64,000 nt of DNA from Acetatifactor sp. (GTDB lineage Bacteria; Bacillota; Clostridia; Lachnospirales; Lachnospiraceae): contig JAFLRM010000009.1 in assembly GCA_022511465.1 (NCBI GenBank), positions 1-64,000 on the forward strand, given 5' to 3'. Both the position numbers and the translations under genes were made by a program. Each line of letters begins with the position of its first letter. Within the stretch, counting starts at the first letter, position 1. Positions 25,942-33,116 of the stretch are shown here, one piece after another. The notes below the pieces were generated by a model, which ran no database searches, was not told the origin of the DNA, and saw only the letters and a list, made by a program, of their open reading frames with translations.

Positions 25942-27261
25942 TCAATGTCCATGCCGCCCGGAAAATTCCAGTGCCAGTCCGGTCAGGCATGTATCCTCAT
26001 ACTTGCTCCCGGGATAGACATCCACAATCTCAAATCGAAAACCGATCTCCCCGTTTCCAACCGCGAGAATATCCCCCTCAGGCAATGTAAAGTACTGTGG
26101 TTTTATCGTGTCCTCCAATTCCAGATAAGCATAGGGCTGATCCTCCACATACATTAAGAGGGTCTTGACCCGTCCGTTCTCCTCCCAAGTTTTATCGTTC
26201 TTTGCGTAGCCGTTTACCACACCCACTTCCAGATACCTCATATATCCGTCATAAGGATAGCCATAGTCATCTGTAGCACCAAGCATCCACCAGAGATCAC
26301 GATGATAAGCGCCCCAATCTGTAGCGACGTCATAGACAATAGATTCACCGATTCCCGCTCCCTCTGCTCCCTCTGCCCAAGCATCCGCTCTGGATAATGA
26401 ACGCAAATTGTCTGCGGAATATCTATCGCTGGAAGATGCAAGTGTGGAGGAAGCCACAAGCTGCCTCTCCATGGATCCCGCACAGAAATCCCCGCAGGGA
26501 GCATGCCATTCCGGCCAGCCAAAATCTGTGGCGTCCTCCGAATATTCCATGCTGTTAAAATGCTCGTCGTCCGCACTTTCCCCATAAAAAAACTCCTCCA
26601 CCTGCGGTGTCAAATGCAATATTTCCTCCGGATAACGGATGATCGGCGTCTTATCCATCTCTGTAAAATCAACATTGGCGACTGCCACAAAGCCGTTTTT
26701 CTCCGCGTGATCCGCCACAAGATTTTCCCCTTCTTCCAACTCCCCTTCATAACAGAAATAAAAAGGCTCCTCACACCCCGCAAAGGCATCCTTCCCGATC
26801 ACACAAGCCGTATTGGGAAAAAGTACTTTGTACAACCTCTCATTTCCCCAAAAGGCGCCCTCTCCAATCACCTCCACAGTCTCCGGAAGTATTATCTCCC
26901 AAAATTTCAGTCCTGTAAAAGCACGAGCGCCAATCTCCCTCACCGGAACACCTCCCAATTCCTCCGGAATCTCCAATTCCGATCGGGAGTGCCACTTTTT
27001 ATATCCCTCCTCCGTCATACCGGTAACCACCGCATAAGACCCACTGTCTGTTTCCTTCACCTCATAAGTAAAATATTCTACCTCCTGCTCCGCCTGCGGC
27101 ACGATTTCCTGTAAATCATTTTCCTCCAAGATTTCCTGATATACAGACTGCTCACTCTGCTCGTCACCCGGAAACTCTGCTCTATTTCCGCACGCAGTAA
27201 ACAGCAAAACCAATGCAGCGGATATTCCTAAAATTCTAACCCTATTCATTCCACTCATCAT
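25942..27261 (-). CDS. Lipoprotein with leucine-rich repeat and glycan-binding-like C-terminus
   Basis: Secreted lipoprotein of about 439 residues: signal peptide ending in the lipobox LLFTACG, a Glu/Gln-rich spacer, one to two BspA-type leucine-rich repeat units at about 105-170 (VREIGARAFTGLKFWEIILP, then VEVIGEGAFWGNERLYKVLFP), and a C-terminal domain (about 270-439). That last part has the look of the NADase-type glycan-binding domain: ASSTLASSS, a DAWAEGAEGAGIGESIVYD core, NGYAKNDKTWEENGRVKTLLM and DVYPGSKYEDTCLTGLALEF. It probably binds a polymer at the cell surface; the ligand is unknown. Several in-frame starts exist; ATG 27261 has GGATAGG upstream. The transcript may begin inside the structured element at 27330-27582. 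Confidence 0.78.
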   Translation of the reverse strand: MMSGMNRVRILGISAALVLLFTACGNRAEFPGDEQSEQSVYQEILEENDLQEIVPQAEQEVEYFTYEVKETDSGSYAVVTGMTEEGYKKWHSRSELEIPEELGGVPVREIGARAFTGLKFWEIILPETVEVIGEGAFWGNERLYKVLFPNTACVIGKDAFAGCEEPFYFCYEGELEEGENLVADHAEKNGFVAVANVDFTEMDKTPIIRYPEEILHLTPQVEEFFYGESADDEHFNSMEYSEDATDFGWPEWHAPCGDFCAGSMERQLVASSTLASSSDRYSADNLRSLSRADAWAEGAEGAGIGESIVYDVATDWGAYHRDLWWMLGATDDYGYPYDGYMRYLEVGVVNGYAKNDKTWEENGRVKTLLMYVEDQPYAYLELEDTIKPQYFTLPEGDILAVGNGEIGFRFEIVDVYPGSKYEDTCLTGLALEFSGRHGH

Positions 27262-27329
27262 TTTCACCTATCCCACATCTCCACTCATTCTATCCGTGCC
27301 ATGCCTTGTCACTTACTATCACGTCCTTC

Positions 27330-27582
27330 TTTTCGCCGCGACTCAGCCGCAGGGGTAATGTCCTTTCCGCCGACCTTGCGAAGGTTCCCCATTTTTCTTA
27401 CGTGCCGGTCAATTATTCAGGGCAAAACGGGCACGATGTTCGTTTTAGCAAGATATGCGCATGGATGCGCCACATCTTGCGGCCCGTCCCACGCCATAAA
27501 CTTCCCCGGCGCGTTAGAAAAATACGGAACCGCAGCCAGCGGTGGAAAGGACATTGCCCCTGTGGCGGCTGCCCGGCAAAAA
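27330..27582 (-). ncRNA. Candidate structured RNA or cruciform element (unrecognised)
   Basis: This is the only gene-free stretch over 300 bases (27262-27685). Two arms, 27330-27408 and 27506-27582, are imperfect inverted repeats of about 78 bases. The basal stem pairs CAGGGG and AATGTCCTTTCC with GGAAAGGACATT and CCCCTG. At the same point each arm forms its own small hairpin (27373-27385 ACCTTGCGAAGGT; 27529-27543 ACCGCAGCCAGCGGT), which gives a four-way junction. A second long stem includes ATTTTTCT / AGAAAAAT and GCCGG / CCGGC. The 97-base centre has a further stem, ACGGGC (27427-27432) / GCCCGT (27482-27487), and an apical hairpin (27448-27480). A promoter at 27596-27624 would transcribe it on the minus strand. 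It lacks the conserved cores of RNase P RNA, tmRNA and SRP RNA. It could instead be the 5' leader of the lipoprotein gene, or a palindromic mobile element. Confidence 0.55.
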
Positions 27583-27595
27583 CATCCTCACCCTT

Positions 27596-27624
27596 ATTAT
27601 ACCAAAAACAGCGACAGATTTCAC
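27596..27624 (-). promoter_or_regulatory. Promoter reading into the structured element
   Basis: Minus-strand GTGAAA (27619-27624), 17 bases, TATAAT (27596-27601) with a TGG extended -10. The start site would be near 27589, a few bases before the first arm of the inverted repeat. The -35 box lies inside the stem-loop of the preceding terminator. Confidence 0.65.
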
Positions 27625-27647
27625 CTCCGAAATCCATCGCTGTTTTT
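27604..27647 (-). terminator. Terminator of the biotin-dependent decarboxylase operon
   Basis: AAAAACAGCGA (27604-27614) pairs with TCGCTGTTTTT (27637-27647), with an inner 6-bp stem GATTTC / GAAATC. On the minus strand the stem ends in five T. It lies 38 bases after the oadA-like stop codon. Confidence 0.9.
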
Positions 27648-27685
27648 CATTTCCCTATACGTCTATAGAAAACACTTGTTATTCT

Positions 27686-29113
27686 TTACACAGGATAAGC
27701 CCCTGTCTTCGTATCAGCCTGAGACATATCAACCTTCTCCTGCTGTGCCTGACGATACTTGAAGAAATCAGTAGCAACCTGAGGGAACAATGCATAGCTC
27801 AGCACGTCCTCATCCTGCTGCTTCCACTCCTTCATCTCGCTCTCCAGCTTAGAAAGCTCATTCTCCAAAGTATCCGCATAACGGCAGGTGATGCGCTCCT
27901 CGCCGGGGATAACTTTGTCGATAACCTCCTGGCTCATGGGCTTTACGGTCTGGCCGTACTCGCCGCGAAGCATACCCTTGGTCTCCTTGGTAGCAACCTT
28001 GTATCTCTCGCCCATCAGCACATTGAATACCGCCTGCGTGCCGACAATCTGGGAAGAAGGGGTAACCAGAGGGGGCTCACCCAGATCCTTACGAACCTGA
28101 GGGATCTCTTTCAGCACATCGTAATACTTATCCTCCGCATTCTGCTCCTTCAGCTGGCTCACCATGTTGGAGAGCATACCGCCGGGTACCTGATACAAGA
28201 GAGTCTTGATATCAACGCCCATAACTCTGGGATTGAGCAGACCGCTCTTCAAACACTCATCCCTGTAAGGACGGAAGTAGTCAGCGATCTCAGCCAGCAG
28301 ATTCTGGTCGAATCCGGTATCGTAAGGAGTCCCCTTAAAGGTCTCAACCATAACCTCAGTAGCAGGCTGGGATGTTCCCATTGCGAAAGGACTTATCGCG
28401 GTGTCTATCACGTCCACACCTGCCTCTACCGCTTTCAGATAAGTCATACCTGCCACACCGGAGGTGTAGTGGGTGTGCAGCTGGATGGGCAGCTTGGTAG
28501 CACTCTTCATGGCAGAGATCATTTCGGTTGCCTTGTAGGGAACCAAAAGTCCTGCCATATCCTTGATACAGATAGAATCTGCACCCATCTCCTCAATCTT
28601 TTTAGCCATGCTGGTCCAGTACTCCAGCGTATAAGCATCGCCCAGTGTGTAAGACAGAGCGATCTGTGCGTGTCCTCTGCCCTCCTTCACCTTGAAACGG
28701 TTGGTGGCGTTTACCGCCTCCTGCAGATTGCGCAGGTCGTTCAGACAGTCGAAGATACGGATGATATCAATACCGTTGGAGATAGACTTCTGTACGAAGT
28801 AATCCACCACATCATCCGCATAAGGTCTGTAACCCAAAATATTCTGTCCGCGGAACAGCATCTGCAGTTTCGTATTCTTGAAACCGTCGCGCAGCTTTCT
28901 CAGTCTGTCCCAAGGATCTTCCTTCAGGAAACGAAGGGAAGCGTCGAACGTCGCACCGCCCCAGCACTCTACGGAGTGATAGCCAACCTTATCCATCTTA
29001 TCGATGATGGGAAGCATCAGTTCGGTAGGCATTCTGGTCGCAATCAGAGACTGGTGAGCATCACGCAAAACGGTTTCCGTAATTTTAATCGGTTTCTTAA
29101 CTTGTTCTGACAT
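27686..29113 (-). CDS. oadA: Oxaloacetate decarboxylase alpha / 5S-type 2-oxoacid carboxyltransferase
   Basis: Carboxyltransferase that moves CO2 between oxaloacetate (or pyruvate) and biotin. The TIM-barrel begins ITETVLRDAHQSLIATRMP with the metal-binding Asp, and shows RGQNILGYRPYADDVV, SICIKDMAGLLVP and LPIQLHTHYTSGVAGMTY with the metal-binding His pair. The conserved-carboxylase domain follows to about 450. At 475 residues it lacks the biotinyl domain of full OadA; that domain is encoded separately (30342-30716), as in the 5S/1.3S arrangement of Propionibacterium transcarboxylase. Last gene of a five-gene operon with the beta, biotin, gamma-like and acyl-CoA carboxyltransferase subunits. 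Confidence 0.93.
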   Translation of the reverse strand: MSEQVKKPIKITETVLRDAHQSLIATRMPTELMLPIIDKMDKVGYHSVECWGGATFDASLRFLKEDPWDRLRKLRDGFKNTKLQMLFRGQNILGYRPYADDVVDYFVQKSISNGIDIIRIFDCLNDLRNLQEAVNATNRFKVKEGRGHAQIALSYTLGDAYTLEYWTSMAKKIEEMGADSICIKDMAGLLVPYKATEMISAMKSATKLPIQLHTHYTSGVAGMTYLKAVEAGVDVIDTAISPFAMGTSQPATEVMVETFKGTPYDTGFDQNLLAEIADYFRPYRDECLKSGLLNPRVMGVDIKTLLYQVPGGMLSNMVSQLKEQNAEDKYYDVLKEIPQVRKDLGEPPLVTPSSQIVGTQAVFNVLMGERYKVATKETKGMLRGEYGQTVKPMSQEVIDKVIPGEERITCRYADTLENELSKLESEMKEWKQQDEDVLSYALFPQVATDFFKYRQAQQEKVDMSQADTKTGAYPV

Positions 29114-29141
29114 TTACGAATATCCTCCATATAATATTTAA

Positions 29142-30293
29142 TCAAAAAACTCCAAAGATCGCCATAAAGGTACCGGCTGCTACCGCAGTTCCAATAACAC
29201 CTGCTACGTTAGGTCCCATAGCGTGCATCAGCAGGAAGTTGGTAGGATCCGCCTCCGCACCCACTTTCTGGGATACGCGGGCTGCCATAGGCACCGCGGA
29301 CACACCGGCGGAACCAATGAGCGGGTTCACCTTGCCCTTGGTGGCAATACACATGATCTTACCGAATACAACACCGGCCGCCGTACCGAACATAAATGCG
29401 ACCAGACCCAAAACCACGATCTTGATGGTGTCCCAGTTTAAGAATGCCTCGGCACTGGTGGTAGCACCTACGGAGGTGCCCAGCAGGATTACCACGATAT
29501 ACATCATTGCATTGGAAGCGGTCTCGGTCAACTGTCTCACCACACCGGACTCTCTAAACAGGTTGCCAAGCATCAACATTCCAACCAAAGGTGCCGTGGT
29601 CGGAAGGATCAGGCACACCACGATGGTAACGATGATGGGGAACAGAATCTTCTCCAGCTTGGATACGGGACGAAGCTGCCCCATCTTGATCTGCCTCTCC
29701 TTCTCGGTGGTGAGCAGCTTCATAATGGGCGGCTGAATAATCGGTACCAGCGACATATAGGAGTATGCCGCCACAGCGATAGGTCCCAGAATAGCAGTCT
29801 GCCCCAGCTTGCTCGCCAGGAAGATAGATGTAGGGCCATCCGCACCGCCAATAATGGAGACCGCAGCTGCAGCCATGTCGTTGAATCCCAATCCAATCGC
29901 TCCAAAGTACGCCGCAAAGATACCAAACTGTGCCGCTGCACCCAGAAGAAAGCTCTTGGGATTGGCGATCAGCGGACCGAAATCCGTCATGGCGCCCACC
30001 CCCATAAAGATCAGGGACGGTAAGATCGCCCATTCGTCTAATTGGTAAAAGTAGTACAGCAATCCGCCTGTGCCGTTGGCTGCGTCCTCAGGATGGATCA
30101 TGATGTCGGGATAAATATTTACCAGCAACATACCGAACGCGATGGGTACCAACAAGAGCGGCTCAAACTCATGACGGATAGCCAAATATAGGAAAACACA
30201 CGCAACGGCGATCATGACATAGTTTCTCCAATCCAGATTGAAGAACGCTGTCTGATGCACCAGGTTGCTAAACGTAGAAACTATATATTCCAT
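29142..30293 (-). CDS. oadB: Na+-translocating decarboxylase beta subunit
   Basis: Polytopic membrane protein (383 residues, about nine to eleven helices) of the OadB/MmdB/GcdB family. It decarboxylates carboxybiotin and exports Na+. Conserved blocks include [33 protein letters not shown] (with the essential Asp) and [21 protein letters not shown], which holds the Asn/Gly/Ser-rich ion-binding region. ATG at 30293 with GGAGG upstream. Substrate specificity is set by the carboxyltransferase partner, not by this subunit. Confidence 0.95.
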   Translation of the reverse strand: MEYIVSTFSNLVHQTAFFNLDWRNYVMIAVACVFLYLAIRHEFEPLLLVPIAFGMLLVNIYPDIMIHPEDAANGTGGLLYYFYQLDEWAILPSLIFMGVGAMTDFGPLIANPKSFLLGAAAQFGIFAAYFGAIGLGFNDMAAAAVSIIGGADGPTSIFLASKLGQTAILGPIAVAAYSYMSLVPIIQPPIMKLLTTEKERQIKMGQLRPVSKLEKILFPIIVTIVVCLILPTTAPLVGMLMLGNLFRESGVVRQLTETASNAMMYIVVILLGTSVGATTSAEAFLNWDTIKIVVLGLVAFMFGTAAGVVFGKIMCIATKGKVNPLIGSAGVSAVPMAARVSQKVGAEADPTNFLLMHAMGPNVAGVIGTAVAAGTFMAIFGVF

Positions 30294-30341
30294 TTTTTAA
30301 CCTCCTGTCTCTGTTTTGCCTTAGTTTCCAATCATATCTGA

Positions 30342-30716
30342 TTAGTTTAAGGTTGCAAGCAGAGCACCGGCCTCAACGGAATCGCCCACTGACACATTGA
30401 TGCTTGCCACAGTGCCGTCCTGAGGAGCAACCACGGGAATCTCCATCTTCATGGCCTCCACAATGACTACAGCGTCACCCTTCTTCACGGCCTGACCAAC
30501 GTTTGCCTCAATCTTGAACACCTTACCGGCTGCACCGGCCTCGATCTTCACGCTGCCGGCTGCACCGCCTGCTGCAGGTGCTTTAGCAGGGGCCGCCTTG
30601 GGAGCTGCCTTAGGCGCTGCGGGAGCCTTCGCTGCCACAGGTGCACCGGTGGATGCGCCCTCTTCTACTACTACATCATATACGTTTCCGTTGACGGTAA
30701 TGGTATAATTTTTCAT
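30342..30716 (-). CDS. Biotin carboxyl carrier subunit
   Basis: 124-residue biotin carrier of the decarboxylase complex. An N-terminal segment (1-20) leads to an Ala/Pro-rich flexible linker (about 20-55), and the lipoyl/biotinyl domain covers about 55-124. The biotin attachment site is VEAMKMEIPV, with the biotinylated lysine between the two Met. The long swinging linker matches GcdC/MmdC/1.3S subunits. It is encoded between the gamma-like and beta subunits. ATG at 30716 with GGAGG upstream. Confidence 0.95.
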   Translation of the reverse strand: MKNYTITVNGNVYDVVVEEGASTGAPVAAKAPAAPKAAPKAAPAKAPAAGGAAGSVKIEAGAAGKVFKIEANVGQAVKKGDAVVIVEAMKMEIPVVAPQDGTVASINVSVGDSVEAGALLATLN

Positions 30717-30740
30717 TTTTCATTCCTCCAAATATAATTT

Positions 30741-31538
30741 TTAGCGTCTTGCGCGATTAACCTTGTGAATAGAGCGAACGACAAAGCCGTCCGTGGAAGC
30801 TGCACCCTCATATGCCGCTATCGCCGCCGCAAGGACTGCCACCAGTTCCAGATCATCAGAGAGATCCTCTGTCTCCTCATAGTCTACGACCTGAGCCACG
30901 CTGTTGTTGATACCGGTGTTCTGCACTTCCTCTTTTTTCTTCTTTGAAAACGTCTCCTGAAGCTTCGGAATTACCTTGAAACAGGAGATAATAATGCTGA
31001 TCAGGATCAACACGATAAACACAGTGCCCATGCCGATCAGAGTATTTAGCGCTGCGTTGCCCATCAGCTCCCCCATGCCGGAAATCGGGTTCAAGGCAGC
31101 GGACTCCAGAACCAGAAATCTATCGTTGGAGAAGATCACTTCCGCCTCCGCATCTTTCCCGGAGCCCTGAATCTGCACGTGGACAATGATCTGATCATCG
31201 TCTATGACAGCATCCGCATCACCGATGGCAACGATCTTACCCACGCTCTCCAGACCGGACCGGAAGGAATCAACTGCACCCAGGAACGCATATCCCTCCG
31301 TCACAACACCGTGGTCGTTCGCAATGATATATGCGACCTCCTCCGCGGTGTATTCGCTCAGGTCATCGCCCCCCGGAACTGCGTACTTCTCAAGCAAAGG
31401 TATAATAGTATCTGATGCAAGCTCCTTCGCGTCGGCAACCTTCTGGGCCTCGTAGTCGGACAATACTTCCTCACTTCCACAAGCGGTCAATCCGAAGATG
31501 CAGGTAATCATACATACCAAAGCAATCCATTTCTTCAT
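30741..31538 (-). CDS. Gamma-type (OadG-like) decarboxylase subunit with lipoprotein domain
   Basis: About 265 residues. The C-terminal part (about 165-215) is OadG-like: one membrane helix, LNTLIGMGTVFIVLILISIIISC, then a lysine-rich cytoplasmic tail. The N-terminal part is extra: a signal peptide with lipobox CIFGLTACGS and an extracytoplasmic domain of about 130 residues resembling small NTF2-like lipoprotein domains. The extreme C-terminus is an alpha-helical segment (ELVAVLAAAIAAYEG). The usual gamma subunit has only about 80-100 residues and helps assembly. ATG 31538 follows AAGGGTG and clears the upstream gene; the ORF track start (31613) would overlap it by 59 nt. Confidence 0.82.
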   Translation of the reverse strand: MKKWIALVCMITCIFGLTACGSEEVLSDYEAQKVADAKELASDTIIPLLEKYAVPGGDDLSEYTAEEVAYIIANDHGVVTEGYAFLGAVDSFRSGLESVGKIVAIGDADAVIDDDQIIVHVQIQGSGKDAEAEVIFSNDRFLVLESAALNPISGMGELMGNAALNTLIGMGTVFIVLILISIIISCFKVIPKLQETFSKKKKEEVQNTGINNSVAQVVDYEETEDLSDDLELVAVLAAAIAAYEGAASTDGFVVRSIHKVNRARR

Positions 31539-31554
31539 CTTATAATCACCCTTT

Positions 31555-32985
31555 CTAGACTGTTCCGTGTTTTTTGTCGGGACGATCCTCGCGCTTTGTG
31601 AATAACATCTCAAAGGCGCCGATCACATATTTTCTGGTGTCAGCCGCATCGACGATCTGATCCACATATCCTCTCTTGGCAGCGCTGGTCACATTGAGGG
31701 CAAGCGCCTCATACTCTGCCGCCTTCTCATCGATTACCGAAGCTCCCTGTCCGTCGTACATGATCTTGGCAGCCAGCTTGCTGTCCATGGTGCCGATCTT
31801 GGCATCGGGCCACGCGATCGTGATATCTGCACCGATAGCTTTGGAGTTCATTGCCACATACGCGGTGCCGTACGCCTGTCCGATGACCACGTTCACCTTG
31901 GGAACCGTAGCATTGGCAAAGGCATATGTCAGCTTTGCAACTGCCTTTGCGATGCGCTTCTCGGAGCACACAGTAGCTTCATAACCTTTCACATTGGTGA
32001 GCGTCAGAACGGGAATACCGAATGCGTCACAGAAGTTTACAAAGTCCGCTGCCTTCTCACTGCCCTTTGCAGTCAGCACAGCATCCAGCTTCTCGGAAAC
32101 CTTGCCATCCTCGTCAACCACTTCGGAGCGGTTAGCCACGGCACCTACAGTCACACCGTTTAAACGAAGGAAACCGGTCACCATCTCCTTGGCATAGCCG
32201 GCCTTCACCTCAAAGAAATCATTGTTGTCTGCCAGAATGGACAGTGCAATGGAGGTGTCACCCACACAGTTAGCCAACTCTGCATTTGCCCGGTTCAGAT
32301 CGTCCGTGCACTCGGCAAGACTCACCGTGTCCTCGTTGTTGGCGGGTAAAAAGCTCACCAGGTCTCTGATCTTTGTATAGATGGAAGCCTCGTCGGCAAC
32401 TACATCCACGATACCGCTCTCCTCGGACTGGAACTTTGCAGAGGAAGTGTCATTTCTGGAAATTTCGTTGCCGTCCAATGCATTAGGAGCGTTGACAAAC
32501 AGCTTTGCGCTCTTCTCCTCCATGAAAGTGAAGTCCGTCAGGGTGGAGAACAGAGCCAATCCACCGCCGCAGGTTCCAAAGATTGCGGTGATCTGAGGGA
32601 TCACACCGGAAGCCAACGTCTGCTTTAAATAGATCTCACCGAACGCTGCCAGCGCATCCGTCGCCTCCTGAAGCCTAAGTCCTGCACAGTCGATCAAACC
32701 GATAACAGGGGATCCAGTCTTCATGGCCAGATCATAGAGGTTCACGATCTTCTTGGCGTGCATCTCACCGATGGTGCCGTTCAAAACGGCTGCATCCTGG
32801 CTGTACACATACACAAGATTACCGTCGATAACTCCATATCCGGTGACTACGCCATCCGAAGGAGTTTCCGTTGGTTTCTGATTAAAATCAGTGGCTCTTG
32901 CCGTGACAAGTCCGCCGATTTCAACGAAACTGTTGTCGTCGAGTAAAGCTGTAATTCTTTGACTCGCTTTTGAAGTAGTACTCAT
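31555..32985 (-). CDS. Acyl-CoA-type carboxyltransferase (MmdA/PccB/12S-like)
   Basis: Carboxyltransferase of the crotonase-like AccD/PccB/MmdA family (476 residues, two homologous halves). The N-terminal half has DGVVTGYGVIDGNLVYVYSQD and the oxyanion-type GTCGGGLALFSTLTDFTF; the C-terminal half has FGIPVLTLTNVKG, VIGQAYGTAYVAM and AWPDAKIGTMDSKLAAKI. It transfers CO2 between an acyl-CoA (methylmalonyl-, malonyl- or glutaconyl-CoA) and biotin; which acyl-CoA cannot be decided here. First gene of the operon, with a promoter upstream and GGAGGG before the ATG. It is somewhat shorter than typical MmdA (about 510). Confidence 0.88.
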   Translation of the reverse strand: MSTTSKASQRITALLDDNSFVEIGGLVTARATDFNQKPTETPSDGVVTGYGVIDGNLVYVYSQDAAVLNGTIGEMHAKKIVNLYDLAMKTGSPVIGLIDCAGLRLQEATDALAAFGEIYLKQTLASGVIPQITAIFGTCGGGLALFSTLTDFTFMEEKSAKLFVNAPNALDGNEISRNDTSSAKFQSEESGIVDVVADEASIYTKIRDLVSFLPANNEDTVSLAECTDDLNRANAELANCVGDTSIALSILADNNDFFEVKAGYAKEMVTGFLRLNGVTVGAVANRSEVVDEDGKVSEKLDAVLTAKGSEKAADFVNFCDAFGIPVLTLTNVKGYEATVCSEKRIAKAVAKLTYAFANATVPKVNVVIGQAYGTAYVAMNSKAIGADITIAWPDAKIGTMDSKLAAKIMYDGQGASVIDEKAAEYEALALNVTSAAKRGYVDQIVDAADTRKYVIGAFEMLFTKREDRPDKKHGTV

Positions 32986-33035
32986 GCTTTCAGCCCTCCA
33001 TTTATAATAAATTAAAACATATTAACGCTTATAGA

Positions 33036-33063
33036 AGTATACCATAAAAAAAGCAACTCGCAA
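33036..33063 (-). promoter_or_regulatory. Promoter of the decarboxylase operon
   Basis: Minus-strand TTGCGA (33058-33063), 16 bases, TATACT (33036-33041) with a TGG extended -10. The -35 box lies within the terminator hairpin of the preceding carboxypeptidase gene. The leader is about 45 nt. Confidence 0.6.
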
Positions 33064-33084
33064 AGAACGAATTGCATTTTTTTT
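33046..33084 (-). terminator. Terminator after the scpAB-carboxypeptidase unit
   Basis: GCAACTCG (33053-33060) pairs with CGAATTGC (33068-33075) around a 7-nt loop, allowing one C-A mismatch. A and T tracts flank both sides, so it can work in either direction. On the minus strand it ends the transcript of 33117-34484. Confidence 0.8.
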
Positions 33085-33116
33085 CATAAAATTTACATTT
33101 TTTTGCAGAAGTGTCT

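Noticed and set aside
27330-27582. RNase P RNA, tmRNA, SRP RNA or a cyclic-di-GMP riboswitch
   Set aside because: I looked for the conserved cores (for example GAGGAAAGTCC for RNase P, the GGAAGC-type SRP loop, the tmRNA ends and tag region, the GGGACGCAAAGC of the riboswitch) and found none.
27301-27762. Plus-strand ORFs of 120-153 codons over the structured element
   Set aside because: They have biased, proline- and arginine-rich composition, no ribosome binding site, and lie across an inverted repeat and a terminator. Base pairing explains the sequence better than coding.
27542-29110. 522-codon plus-strand ORF opposite oadA
   Set aside because: It is the antisense shadow of a clear oadA gene; its Leu/His-rich translation has no domain.
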